A stretch of 64,000 nt of DNA from Odontocerum albicorne. Taxonomy: Eukaryota > Arthropoda > Insecta > Trichoptera > Odontoceridae. Numbering within the stretch: position 1 is the first letter of the stretch; each line of letters opens with the position of its first letter. Both the position numbers and the translations under genes were made by a program. Below, one piece after another: positions 10,461 through 20,850 of the stretch. Below the pieces are notes generated by a model. It did not search any database and was not told the DNA's origin. It saw nothing but the letters and a program-made list of their open reading frames with translations. Location: assembly GCA_949825065.1 (NCBI GenBank), contig OX463846.1, positions 4,669,366 through 4,733,365 of the forward strand. The letters run 5' to 3'.

Positions 10461-10990
10461 CTTTGTCGTCGTCGTTGCCGGGCCTCGTAGTCGAGGATCC
10501 CCTCGCCACTCCAACGTCAATCTTGAACCGTTCTCTCACGTCGATCGTATGATCTTTTGTGAGAAAACAGCCCGATCCTGGATGCGCATTCCCTCCCGCA
10601 AATGCCACAGATATGTGGACCCTGCTGAGCCGCCTGGTCATGCTGAGTTCACAGCGCGCTGACTGTTTCTCACACATCTAGCCGCTGAGACGCGATCAGC
10701 CCGAGAACATACGGCTCTCTACCCCTCACGGTCCTGAGCCACGCGCTTCCAGTCCTCAGGCTCCCCGCACAAAGTAAGCGACTCTCGCAGACTGTCCTTA
10801 TAGCGCTCCCTCTGCCCACCAACCCTTGGCTTGCCCACCACTTCCCCGTACAAGACGCGTTTTGGGAATCTGTGATCGCCCATGCGTATCACATGCCCGG
10901 TCCACCGCAATTTCGCCTTTACATCCATATCTTCTATAGATTTACAGTTGGAGCGTTGCAGGACCGAAACATTTGTGACATGATCACTCC
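10461..10990 (-). mobile_element. LINE 3' end (LRWTGHVIRMGDHR family)
   Basis: Minus-strand frame 10928-10719 encodes KAKLRWTGHVIRMGDHRFPK and GGQRERYKDSLRESL, a widespread C-terminal signature of RT-encoding LINEs. It is followed by a 3' UTR that ends at 10461 in CGTCGT-type repeats. The UTR end, which includes CCTCGTAGTCGAGGATCC (an inverted repeat), is shared with the copy at 32393-33490 and with SINEs at 17300-17692 and 20330-20633. The copy is 5'-truncated and inactive. Confidence 0.7.
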
Positions 10991-11037
10991 AGTGGATCCG
11001 AAGAATTCGGCGAAGGAAACGCTGGTGGAACTTTGTA

Positions 11038-11553
11038 AATGAAAATCTAAGGCTTCACTTTACTTAACACATCAGCCTTAACTTCACATTTATTCCGTAT
11101 TCTGTCATACATTATAATTTCGTGTATTCTTCTCAATGCGCGCATTTATATGTTACAGCATGTATTCGGCTCCTCTCTGTATATGTAAACTTTATAAATG
11201 AAAATCTAAGGCTTCACTTTACTTCACACATCAGCCTTAATTTCACATTTATCCCTTATTTATTCCGTATTCTGTCATACATTATAATTTCGTATATTCT
11301 TCTCAATGCGCGCGTTTATATGTTACAGCATGTATTCGGCTCCTCTCTGTATATGTAAACTTTATAAATGAAAATCTAAGGCTTCACTTTACTTAACACA
11401 TCAGCCTTAATTTCACATTTTACCCTTATTTATTCCGTATTCTGTCATAAATTATAATTTCGTGTATTCTTCTCAATGCGCGCATTTATATGTTACAGCA
11501 TTTATTCGGCTCCTTTCTGTATATGTAAACTTTATAAATGAAAATCTAAGGCT
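11038..11553. repeat. 158-170 bp tandem repeat, 3 copies, derived from LINE
   Basis: The motif AAATGAAAATCTAAGG recurs near 11038, 11196, 11366 and 11536, giving one unit of about 158 bp and two of 170 bp. The unit contains TTATTCCGTATTCTGTCATA, recognisable as the TATG-tailed LINE in antisense. This is a local amplification of a LINE fragment. 11560-11890 shows nothing identifiable. Confidence 0.9.
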
Positions 11554-11889
11554 TCCATAATAAAAATGACTGATTCTTAAATAGATATGTTTGTCAAGTG
11601 TGGACTAGAGCACGTAAAAGAGATAAACAGTCTCTGCCCACCAAGAAACTCTCCCTTGATCCACGGCGAGCAATAATTCAGCACGCAACAGACAAGAGCC
11701 TACATGACAAGAGTTTTCTCGTCGTCGCTTCTAGCATGTACGAGTAGTATGCAAAGTGACAGAATCTTAAATAAATCGGACTTTAATGAATCGGGTCTAT
11801 TGAGCATGACACTGTTCCGCCCCGCGCCCTTGTTAATTTAATGCTACCTGAGGCTACTTTAGACAGTAGCGGATTAGTAAAATTATTAA

Positions 11890-12680
11890 ATAGTTAAGAG
11901 AGATATCGAACGGCGTGTAGCGATAAGTAACAAAGTCAATGAGGCAATATTTTATATATTCGAATTAGATTATATCAAGATCTACTAAAATGATAGTCTA
12001 CAATCATATTTAAATGTCATATTCAATGTATGGGTGTGAAACGAAGACGTGGAAAAAGACTGATAGGAGCCGAATAAATACTTCAAAAATACCTGCACTC
12101 AGAATAATATATGGGGTGACAATGTATGACAGAATACGGAATGAAGTGATAACGGGTGAATATGAGCTTATGTGTTAAGTAAGATGGCTTAAGGCTGATG
12201 TGTTGAGTAAGATGAGCTTATGTGTTAAGTAAGATGGCTTAAGGCTGATGTGTTGAGTAAGATGAGCTTATGTGTTAAGTAAGATGGCTTAAGGCTGATG
12301 TGTTGAGTAAGATGAGCTTATGTGTTAAGTAAGATGGCTTAAGGCTGATGTGTTGAGTAAGATGAGCTTATGTGTTAAGTAAGATGGCTTAAGGCTGATG
12401 TGTTGAGTAAGATGAGCTTATGTGTTAAGTAAGATGGCTTAAGGCTGATGTGTTGAGTAAGATGAGCTTATGTGTTAAGTAAGATGGCTTAAGGCTGATG
12501 TGTTGAGTAAGATGAGCTTATGTGTTAAGTAAGATGGCTTAAGGCTGATGTGTTGAGTAAGATGAGCTTATGTGTTAAGTAAGATGGCTTAAGGCTGATG
12601 TGTTGAGTAAGATGAAGAAGCGCACTCTGAGATGGTTTGGACATGCGTATCGAATGAATGAAGAAACTATATATAATGCA
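11890..12680 (+). mobile_element. LINE RT C-terminal fragment, interrupted by its own tandem expansion
   Basis: Plus-strand pieces correspond to VKRDIERRVAISNKVNEAIF (11895-11955), to residues up to GVTMYDRIRNEVITGEYEL (about 12111-12170), and after the array to KKRTLRWFGHAYRMNEE (12614-12670). They match the copy at 24100-24890. The 50-bp array at 12164-12614 sits in the middle at the KADVLSKMK codons. Confidence 0.6.
12164..12614 (+). repeat. 50-bp satellite-like array, 9 near-identical copies
   Basis: Units begin at 12171 and every 50 bp to 12571. By eye they are identical. Each unit is two diverged 25-mers: AGCTTATGTGTTAAGTAAGA and the related GGCTGATGTGTTGAGTAAGA, with connecting bases. 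The second 25-mer is the LINE sequence encoding ADVLSK, so the array grew from inside a LINE coding region. The homogeneity implies very recent expansion or gene conversion. Confidence 0.95.
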
Positions 12681-12689
12681 AAAGATCTG

Positions 12690-12890
12690 CTAATTTGTTG
12701 CATACATACATATCATCAAACCATTCTCCTGTCAAGGTAGGCAGAGAAAACAAAGCGTCAGACTTTCTTATCTCAACACACATTCGTACACTTTCTCATA
12801 CAACTTCTACGATTTCTCCATTTCCTTTATTCAAAATATCATTCACTTGATCCAACCATTTTTTCCGTGGTCTTCCTATACCACGATTAT
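12690..12890 (-). mobile_element. LINE 3' UTR fragment (TATG-tailed family)
   Basis: A minus-strand copy of the 3' end, starting at a CATACATACAT tract. It contains the conserved GTAGGCAGAGA and TTCACTTGATCCAACCA segments shared with 5272-5735 and 15555-15975. It lies directly after a plus-strand fragment of the same family. Confidence 0.55.
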
Positions 12891-13107
12891 CACAAACTAT
12901 ATATTTTTTTCTTATTTGCACTATATATATTTTTCTTAAATAGGCTTCAAAGTCAACCGATTTAATTTTATCCCAACATTTAACTTTTCCAAATAGATAA
13001 CAGTTTATGATTAAAAAAAAACAATATTAACTGCGTCATTGCGCGACACGAAAATACGAAAATAAATTATAGTAATTTATTTTATCAAACACTGTTTATT
13101 CCACTTT

Positions 13108-13168
13108 TTGTAACGGTATAACCCTACCGGTTTCAAGGCATTCACCCCATCATCAGGGAGCACAAACA
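13108..13168 (-). ncRNA. Hammerhead-ribozyme-like motif in PLE terminus
   Basis: On the minus strand the core CTGATGA lies at 13156-13150. A short stem-loop (GGGG...CCTT) follows, then GAAA at 13134-13131, then the self-complementary ACCGGT (13131-13126) ending in a GTA cleavage triplet. Flanking bases can pair as an imperfect stem I. The ACCGGT stem III would be too short within one molecule, a known trait of PLE hammerheads that act as dimers. Activity is inferred, not shown. Confidence 0.5.
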
Positions 13169-13357
13169 AGACTGAATTCTGTTCGAACTGATTCCAACAT
13201 ACTACACGCTTCTAACGGTAAACATTCAGGCTGGGGACTGTGGGTGGAGGGAGGGAGGAGACAATCTCGGCGAGCAGCGGCGAGATTTTTGGGATATACG
13301 TGTTTACCAGATGTTCACCCCGATGTACTGACTTAGAAATTTCTAGGGCCTCTAATC

Positions 13358-13877
13358 CAAAAGTTCCCAAACTTTTTTCGGCCGCTGACCCCTTTACCAA
13401 AAACTTTTAAAACCGTCGACTCCCCAGTCATATACTTTACTTACTCAAATTAATAAGTTTGTACATTACTCGATATTAAATATTTCACTACATATCAAAC
13501 TTTTCATTTTAATCACTTGTAATTAAGTATTGAAAAAGATAAAAGGACTACGGATTATGCATTGCATTATCTTGTGCAATATTTAATATTGAAATCTGCG
13601 CTGACGAAAATTAAAGCAAAAATTAAACTCTTTTATTGACACATTTTACCTTTTCGTTCACAAGTTTGGTATGTAATGTGTTTTTTAAAATTATTTTACT
13701 TCTTAATTGGGTACCTATTGGAATCATAGATATTTTGAAGTAACAAACAAATAGCAGCAGTAAGGGGGTCTATTTTTGCTGTCATCGACCCCCAATTATT
13801 TTTTATTCAAACTATCGACCCTTAGAAAAATCAACTCGACCCCAGGGAGTCGATATTGACCACTTTGGGGACTCTTG
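13358..13877. mobile_element. hAT-like MITE nested in PLE
   Basis: A 520-bp element with imperfect termini (CAAAAGTTCCCAAACTTT; the opposite end reads CAAGAGTCCCCAAAGTGG when complemented). The flanking 8-mers CTCTAATC (13350-13357) and CTTTAATC (13878-13885) match at 7 of 8 bases, a hAT-type duplication. PLE sequence resumes on both sides. There is no transposase. Confidence 0.75.
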
Positions 13878-14363
13878 CTTTAATCTGTCCAATTTATTTC
13901 TGTTACTATTGATATGTATGTTAAGAATTTGGCATCATCGATAGAAAATGTGTGGTTTTCACGGTGACAATGATTAGCCATTTAAGAATAAATTAGAGGA
14001 TTTGTTTATAGCGGATTTATGTTCACGAAATCTCTTTTCAAAAGATCAAAAGAAAATAAATGAATATACAATAAATATCCAATTATAACAAAAGCTGTAT
14101 ATTTTCCTGCTACCCCTCTGCTCATTGTATCTGCTTTCATTACATTGATTATCTCGTATTTTACAAATTTTATCTGAATAATCAAACCAATATATTTATA
14201 TCCGTTTTCAAGACAGATATTGCATATACTGCCAATCGCAATATAATGCACTTGGTTACAGTTTGCATCCAAACTGTTTCACTTTCATTTGCCTGTGGAA
14301 TTTAATAGACTTCTTTACTTTCCCGTGTACTTAGATATAGCTTAAATTAAACTATATCTAGGC

Positions 14364-15045
14364 CAGTGATGGGTAACCTATGACACGCGTATCAGAGGTG
14401 ACACGCCAAAACATTTTGGGTGACACGCATCGTTTACGGACGATCTTTGTCCGAGAACGAGCGATGCGCTTTCTTCGCTCGTATATTTTCGCAGAATTTC
14501 AAGACAGCATCTGGGCTCAAGAGTTCGTCAACTTGAGGTCCGAACTCATGAATCTAGAAAGAAATCGTTTGGAGAATGAAGAAGAATGCCACTACGAACA
14601 AGATATTTTGAATGCTTGGAACCAATTACCAAACACTTTTGGCACTATGAAAAATCTAGCGATGCCTTTACTCACAATATTTCCCTCAGCGTACTTTTGT
14701 GAAATCTTATTCTCGTTGCGTTGAATAATATTAAAACAAATGAAAGAAACCGACTGACTTATGAAGTTTGTAACGCTTGCTTGTGTTTAAAATGTACGAA
14801 ATACCAACCTTCAATTGAAGATGCAGCAAATGCAATTCAGCAACAAAAAAGTCACTAATGTAAATAATTATTTGTATTTGCTTTTTAATAATAATAAATA
14901 AATAGTTCAAAACCAAAACTCTTTCATTTACAAGGGCGGTAAAAAATATTATTGTAATATCCCTAGATGTGACACAGCACCCGGGTCAAGCCAGGTTTTT
15001 TTTCAGAATTTTGACACGCCGAGCTAAAAAGGTTACCCATCACTG
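14364..15045 (+). mobile_element. hAT transposon remnant with transposase C-terminus
   Basis: Termini CAGTGATGGGTAACC and GGTTACCCATCACTG are perfect inverted repeats. Flanks ATCTAGGC and TTCTAGGC form an 8-bp duplication with one mismatch. Inside, 14380-14724 encodes a stretch ending AMPLLTIFPSAYFCEILFS, the hAT C-terminal dimerisation segment. After a frameshift, NNIKTNERNRLTYEV and KYQPSIEDAANAIQ continue to about 14858. The N-terminal zinc finger and most catalytic residues are deleted. Confidence 0.8.
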
Positions 15046-15136
15046 TTCTAGGCTATTAAAAGACCGTTGGTTGTCCACTGAATCAAATAAAAAAATTAAC
15101 CAATCGAAAAATATAAACGAAAACTATTACCTACAT

Positions 15137-15519
15137 CAGTGGTTCCAAAAGTGTACGGCGCGGTGTGTGTACGGTGTATGTACGGTGGTCTGGGGCGCCC
15201 TGATTTACAGGAGCGTCGCGGTATATTCCAATATTTTCGCTGACATGAGACTTACGTGATTTTAGAATCGGACCTTCGATGTGCTAATGCGATGGTAGGA
15301 AGTGACATCTAACGGACACTGTGCAAACCATTAACTATTGGTTGAGGTATCAGCTAGATTTCGCTTTTCAAGTATTAATACTAGATAAATACGTTAATTT
15401 ATTTTAACCTAACCGCACCAACAAAAGTAGAACTAGTAGGTATGTTCTGACTTATGCCGCCGTAGAAAAATTCTGCTACACTTAGGGCGCCGTGAACCGA
15501 AAAAGTTTTGGAACCACTG
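15137..15519. mobile_element. hAT MITE with perfect 8-bp target duplication
   Basis: A 383-bp element with termini CAGTGGTTCCAAAA and TTTTGGAACCACTG. The flanking ACCTACAT is identical on both sides (15129-15136 and 15520-15527). There is no coding content. It lies in the large Ras intron, 91 bp from the preceding hAT remnant. Confidence 0.88.
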
Positions 15520-15554
15520 ACCTACATTTAATTTATGTATAAGATGCGAGTATT

Positions 15555-15975
15555 AGTTACATACATATATTGCTATTTCCCTGTTGAAGTAGGCAGAGAG
15601 GACAGAGTGCCAAACAATCCTATCTCGACACACATTATTCGCCTCTTCTACATCCACACACCTTCTCATGCAACTCCTACGACTTCTCCAACTTTCTACA
15701 TTTCTTTCTTTCAAAATATCATTCACTTGATATAACCACACTTTCCTAGGTCTTCCTCTACCACCCCTTTCACTCACATTTGCGCTGTACGAGTATGTTT
15801 GTTTTATTAGTATTTCTTCATTCATTCGTTCTATTATACATGCCCAAACCATCTCAGAGGGCTCTTCTTCACCTACTCAACACATCAGCTTTAAGTTCAC
15901 ATTCATCCCAAATCACTTAGTTCCTTATTCTGTCATACATTGTCAACCCATTAATTCTTCTCAGTGCATGCATTT
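15555..15975 (-). mobile_element. LINE 3' fragment (TATG-tailed family)
   Basis: The minus-strand frame 15852-15553 includes GGRGRPRKVWLYQVNDILKE and RRCVDVEEANNVCRD, the RT C-terminus and adjoining sequence. The sequence continues to the 3' UTR at a CATACATA tract. At 15788 it has TACGAGTA where the homologous LINE at 10258 has only TA. Confidence 0.65.
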
Positions 15976-16152
15976 CTACAGCATGTATACTGCTCGTTTT
16001 AGTCTTCTTCCATGTATGCATATCAGTACAAGAATTATAAACCTTAAAATGTAGAATAAATATATAGCTATTATTTCATAGACCAGATTATATCAAGATT
16101 CCACAGTAATTGTGAACTGAAGTATAATACTCAAAAGTCTTTGATGATTGAA

Positions 16153-16230
16153 TTGTACAATAGAGTGCCGATTATCCGTGGTAATTGTGGAACACTCGAG
16201 CCCCAATAAAAAAAACACGGTTAATCGGTA
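16153..16230. mobile_element. Short pogo-like MITE remnant
   Basis: It starts after TA with CAATAGAGTGCCGATTATCC and ends in GGTTAATCGG close to another TA. The terminal sequence matches the element at 36885-37340. About 78 bp, internally deleted. Confidence 0.5.
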
Positions 16231-16236
16231 GCATAA

Positions 16237-16525
16237 TACTAGGCGCGACCAGAAAGTAAATAACGATTGTGCACCCCGCCCTGCGCCGATCTCCCACCAC
16301 CGCGATTGTATGCGCGCCAGTTAGCTCCTTCTCTCGCTCAGTGCGAGCCGAGTTTTGTTGCTGAACGGTCGTGCGTCTTTGTTCTGTAACCTTTCAAAAT
16401 GGCTGCGCCCATCGAAAATCCCGCCAAATGTGAAGTGTGTAGTGTCATTCGTTTTCTGAATGCACTAAATGTTCGGCCTATCGAAATTTATAGCCAACTT
16501 TAAGCACAGTACATGAATCTTTCCC
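16237..16525 (+). mobile_element. Mariner fragment (MAAPIENPAK family), 5' part
   Basis: The left terminus CTAGGCGCGACCAGAAAGT is followed by the UTR and an ATG at 16399 encoding MAAPIENPAKCEVCSVIRFL, the N-terminal helix-turn-helix start of a mariner transposase. Homology to the copies at 55096-55910 and 59336-60308 ends near 16525, so the catalytic domain is absent. Confidence 0.7.
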
Positions 16526-16534
16526 ACAAATTTC

Positions 16535-16840
16535 ACGATCGCGTATATGGTATAGAAACACAGTAATATTTTGAAAGATAAAGGCATACTCAATTGTTTT
16601 TTTATTATAAACGTTGAAACGTGTGAAGATTAGACAGCGAAGGAACGTTCTGTGAATATCGTTTTGCGTATTTAACAATCCCAACTCTGCTTTATTGATA
16701 TCTTCGCGAAAAAATCCAATTTCTTTCAGAACACGGACATTCTCTTCGATCAGACTATGATAGACTCCTTTGCATACCAACACATCACATAACATTTCCA
16801 TGTGCGGTTTACTCGCCACGACCGTAGAACGAACTTCCAA
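16535..16840 (-). pseudogene. Possible mTERF-like gene fragment
   Basis: The minus frame contains MLCDVLVCKGVYHSL and ENVRVLKEIGFFREDINKAE, then LLNTQNDIHRTF. The pattern L-x(3)-GF-x(2)-DI-x-K-x-x-x-LL resembles one mTERF repeat. Stops bound it closely on both sides and there are no splice sites or start that I can defend. It may be a retrocopy fragment or a chance resemblance. Confidence 0.25.
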
Positions 16841-17099
16841 GATTCATTAGATGTGCGCCATCCTTATTGACAAAATTAGAAAAATCAGTACATCACTCAA
16901 ATATCCTTATTTTCCTTTGCTTTCCTTCCTTATCATTGAACGAATAGATTTCCTCTTGTTCTACCATTATCGAAAGAGATTAGTCATTTGTTAGTTTTTT
17001 TTACTTAAATTTAAACAAATATACTCGTACATATAAATATATTTTTTTAAATCTGTCGTGTATTGGACATGAAAGAAATGTACTCGTATAATATATATA

Positions 17100-17215
17100 G
17101 CAATTCGAACCTCGCATTGACACGGGCATTTTTCCCCTTAGTATTCGGGGGTATAAGGATACCTATGACTTCCGTCATATCTATTCTTTAAAAAAAAAAA
17201 AAAACATGTGTTAAA
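17100..17215 (+). mobile_element. SINE body fragment
   Basis: The segment containing GCATTGACACGGGCATTTTT and GGGGGTATAAGGATACC is about three-quarters identical to 17395-17455 in the adjacent SINE. An A-rich tract follows at 17190-17205. It is taken as a partial copy of the same SINE family. Confidence 0.4.
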
Positions 17216-17299
17216 TCTGTTTCAAATGTAAAATAAATATTTAAAAAATCTCCGGTTGGAAGTACAAGTACTCTAATACCTCATTTTGTACCGTGTTGC

Positions 17300-17692
17300 T
17301 TGAGGTTTATGACTGCGTGGTAACGCACTGGCCTTCCTTGTGGAAGGTCGCCGGTTCGGTCCCCGCGCGCTGTCTCTCCGATGTGCTTCTCTCTTCCTGA
17401 TACAGGCATTTTTTCCGCCTAGTATTTGAGGGTATACTATAAGGATGCTGATATGATTTTGGTAATATCTAATCTTGACGAGAAACGAGAAAAAACCCTC
17501 CGATGGTCTCACTTCGGTGTGTCATCGGATTCAGTACAGCGGTGTTGCCGGCGAGTTTGCTGGTATGCAACGGCTCACTCACTTAAAAATAAACAAAATA
17601 ACTCAACGGCACAGCATCGCTTTCTGACAGAATCAACGTTGGAATGGCGAGGGGATCCTCAACTAAGAAGCCCAGCAACGACGATGACGATG
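17300..17692 (+). mobile_element. tRNA-derived SINE with LINE-type 3' tail
   Basis: The head at 17310-17372 has an A-box-like GACTGCGTGGTAACGCACTGG and the B box GGTTCGGTCCC. The body includes CGATGGTCTCACTTCGGTGT. The 3' end (17641-17692) contains GGCGAGGGGATCCTC and ends in ACGACGATGACG. That end matches the 3' terminus of the LINE at 10461 and 32393. The reverse-oriented copy at 20330-20633 covers the same head, body and tail. Confidence 0.75.
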
Positions 17693-17727
17693 TATAGCAA
17701 TAAGCCCACCAGATGCACCACGTTTAA

Positions 17728-18334
17728 CCCTTCCTGTCCTGTGATGTGTAACTACTACACATTGCTTCTAAACACTTAAATATATCTATAAATATAATAA
17801 ATGCTGTGTTCAGATTTTAGGTATTTCTCCGCAATACGTTTACGCATTGAATGAAAAAGTAATATTAATAATATTGTAATTAGCACTTCTCGGCCACATC
17901 AGAGATATTTTGTGAGAATCGGGAATAAATTCACCAATACAATCAAACGTGTGACGTAGGTATATTCATTAAAAAAAACGCTATGGCTGAGGAAGCGACG
18001 CTATTCACGTCTCACTCTCACTCTACTTCGGTATATGGGAACGCAAGAAATAGAATCTCAGTTCGCTCGCTTCTCTCGCCTCAGTAGCTCGCGGGCTTTT
18101 GTTTGAGGTGATCGCTTCGCCCGTTTTGTGAACGTCGGCCGACGTTTTTTTTTTTTTTCAAGTTTTCAGAAATTAAATTTCAATTATTATCACTTTTGAC
18201 TTCAAATTTAATTTATTTAAGCGATTGGCTATGAATATTCTTATTTTTTTCGATTTTAAATCGCTCATTTTTACATGTGTATTGAATACACAGCACCGGA
18301 ATGCGCGGATTTTTTTAGCACAGGAAAGGAAAGG
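17728..18334. mobile_element. piggyBac-like MITE (family 1), TTAA target
   Basis: TTAA at 17724-17727 and 18335-18338 flank a 607-bp element with ends CCCTTCCTGTCCTGTG and the complement CCTTTCCTTTCCTGTG. Internal similarity to 56403-57025 includes ATATCTATAAATATAATAAA and TTTACGCATTGA. There is no transposase. Confidence 0.78.
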
Positions 18335-18859
18335 TTAACCATGTACACAAAAAATGTTATCTTGTGTTTTATAATTGTTATTGTGGTGTATCAAGTATTC
18401 CTAAATATATTTTCATCCGTTAGTCTTAATGAAGGCACGGTCAACTGATATTGTTCTGAGGTTTTACATGATTGATGTTCGTATCAAATAGAGTAAACCT
18501 TCAACTTTTGCAACACAATATAACCACAAAGGTATACCGATTTGCCATGACATAATTGTGTCACCTGACAAGGAGTAGATTCCTTGCTGTTGCATTATTG
18601 AGTACAGTGCCAGAGGTAACATACTGCCGGTAATTATAGCTTATACCATAATATCACTTAATCCATTCCAGTTCCCCTTTTTTGGATTATATATTTGCTC
18701 CTTGCAGTTTTTTTACCTTCTTCTTTTCTTTCGCCTAGTCCCATCCATTTGGGGTCGACTGCTTGGACCTTTTACTCCATCTCTCTCATCTCGCCAATCA
18801 CTCGGGGATTGTCCGAATCTTGTCAAGCCCCCTTCCACTTACTTATATTTGCTCTTCTT

Positions 18860-19680
18860 TACTCCTATATGTCAATAACATCAGATACGCAGATGATACG
18901 GTTGTTCTGGCAGACAGTATTGACGACCTTCAAACGCTTATAGATAGAATTAATGAAGCCGGTGTGAGGCTGGGGCTGAACATGAACGTGAGTAAAACTA
19001 AGTTCATGGTGTTTGGCCGGCAGGGTCACGAAGGAGCACGTCTTACATTGAACGGTGCTGATATAGAGAGAGTGAAAAAAATTAAATACCTCGGAAGTAT
19101 CCTAGTGGAAGACCTCGACCCAGAAACCGAAGTCAAGTCCAGAATTGAAACATCTCGTGCGGCTTTTAATAAAATGAGAAACGTATTCTGTGATGATAAT
19201 CTAAACTTGAAACTTCGACAACGGTTGGTCAAATGCTACGTTTGGTCAGTGTTATTGCATGGAGTGGAATCATGGACCCTCAAAGTTTGTAGTATGAACC
19301 GACTGGAAGCATTCGAAATGTGAATACACCGGAGAATGCTACGGATATCCTGGACGGATATGGTCAGCAACACAAGGGTTCTTCAAAGAGGCAAAGTTGA
19401 TAGAGAGTTGCTGAGTAATATCAATATCCGAAAGGTGTCCTATTTGGGTCATGTACTTAGAAGAGCAAAGTACAAATTACTGCACCTGATCATCCAAGGC
19501 AAAATAGAAGGCCGAATAGGTGTTGGCAGGAGGCAAATCTCCTGGCTCCGCAATATAAGTGATTGGACTGGCATAAGGGGCGATGGAGATCTTTTTTGGG
19601 CTGCCGGGGACAAATATGTCTACTCTCAGGTGGTATTCAACGTTGGGGAGACCTGACATGACACTGGGAAGAAGAAGAAC
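18860..19680 (+). mobile_element. LINE RT fragment with intact YADD motif
   Basis: The frame 18763-19323 contains IRYADDTVVLADSIDDLQTL, the RT catalytic motif, then KTKFMVFGRQGHEGARL, KKIKYLGSILVEDL and LLHGVESWTLK. A TGA at 19321 interrupts it. The next frame (19336-19656) continues with RISWTDMVSNTRVLQRGKV, SYLGHVLRR and GVGRRQISWLRN. The end is a GAAGAAGAAG tail. The palm and fingers N-terminal to YADD are missing. Confidence 0.78.
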
Positions 19681-19919
19681 TACCCCTTTGCGTTTATTTG
19701 GGAGCTACCAATTCGTGGTTGTCTTTAGCGTAGATCCTTCATTCTGCCGTTGCACATGCTTATACCAGTATAGTCGTGTTTCCCGGGATTTCTCTACTAT
19801 TAGTGACACTTAGATTATTCTGCGAATTTGCTCATTTTGGATCTCGTCCAATCTAGTAACGTGGTTTTTTTTACCTATTCACAAAATTGTAACATAATTT
19901 CAAAAACAGTAGGTTTCTA

Positions 19920-20129
19920 TAGTTCAGAAAATGTAGAATGAGTTATCTGACAGCTCACAATTTTGCCCCAATACAACCTTGTAACGATGTTCAGTAATTA
20001 TTTTATCAACTTTAATATCAAGCCTCAATTCTAATAAATAGCAAGTTATTTAGGTAAATACATTACATAAGGCTGTATTAGGGCAAATTTGTAAGCTGTC
20101 ACAGGACTCATCCTAGAATTTCCGAACTA
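19920..20129. mobile_element. Palindromic TA-flanked MITE (TAGTTCGG family), copy 1
   Basis: TA at 19918-19919 and 20130-20131 flank a 210-bp element with arms of about 60 bp (terminus TAGTTCAGAAA, opposite end TTTCCGAACTA). Copy 2 is at 27764-27969. The arms include TGACAGCTCACAA and GCCCCAATACA. Confidence 0.75.
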
Positions 20130-20329
20130 TAGTGTAAGGATAATTTGTTGAACGTAGAGATTTAATTGATGGAAATCGCCTCACTTGTCATACCATGGAA
20201 AAAAGTTGAACGCTGATAAACGGTAGACCGTGAAAATCTTTGTAGGAAAACTATATCCAAAATTTAATCGACCCAAGCATACGATGAATACTGAATGTCC
20301 ATAACTCTTGACAAATAAATAACACAGCC

Positions 20330-20633
20330 GTCTTCGTCGTCGTTACTGGGCCTCGTAGTCGAGGATTTCCTCACCATTTCAACGTCAACGTTAGAAAGCG
20401 AAGCTATGCCGTAGAGTTTTCGTCACTTTCTTCTTTAAATGAGTGAACTGCTGCACACCAGCAAACTCATCGGCCATAACCCTGTACTGAATCTGATAGC
20501 ACACCGAAGTGAGACGATTGGAGCACAACGGTATGTTTTTGTTTTTTTAAGATTAGATATGACCGAAATCATAGGCATCGAACCGGCGACCTTCCGCACG
20601 GAAGTCCAGTGCGTTACCACGCAGTCATGCACC
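20330..20633 (-). mobile_element. tRNA-derived SINE with LINE-type 3' tail, second copy
   Basis: Reading the minus strand, the head TGCATGACTGCGTGGTAACG with B box GGTTCGATGCC is followed by the same body as 17300-17692. The 3' tail ends at 20330 with CCTCGACTACGAGGCCCAG and CGACGACGAAG. The tail matches the LINE 3' ends at 10461 and 32393. Confidence 0.75.
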
Positions 20634-20738
20634 TAGTATGTCTCTGTCTGCCCTATATGAATTTACGTTTCCGTCAGGTGTGTATTGGAGATCGCTCCGG
20701 TAGTATTGGCAAACTTGACCGGTCAATTTGAAAGGAAT

Positions 20739-20850
20739 ATTTTTTTATTTTCACTTAAATAAAAATACTCGTACCATTTTTTTATTTTCACTTAAATAAA
20801 AATACTCGTACCATTTTTTTATTTTCACTTAAATAAAAATACTCGTACCA
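20739..20850. repeat. 37-bp tandem repeat, 3 copies
   Basis: Units include TTTTCACTTAAATAAAAATA followed by CTCGTACC. GTACC recurs at 20771, 20808 and 20845. Each unit contains the octamer TACTCGTA. 20850-21690 has no feature I can support. Confidence 0.9.

Larger units (their letters stand above)
13085..13990 (-). mobile_element. Penelope-like element (PLE) 3' part, split by a hAT MITE
   Basis: On the minus strand, 13985-13886 encodes NHTFSIDDAK-like residues. After the MITE at 13358-13877, the frame 13400-13212 contains LEALEISKSVH and then LVNTYIPKISPLLAEIVSS and a stop. The order of an H-T-F-S-I-D-D-A-K block followed by LEALEI fits the C-terminal GIY-YIG endonuclease of Penelope-like elements. 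The terminal region 13212-13085 has a hammerhead-like motif (13108-13168). Related copies lie at 25590-26350 and 26366-26710. Confidence 0.6.

Noticed and set aside
18695..18943. 82-codon frame upstream of the LINE
   Set aside because: It overlaps the LINE RT frame in another phase and derives from a repeat-like leader (CGCCTAGTCCCATCCATTTG). It is treated as a shadow.
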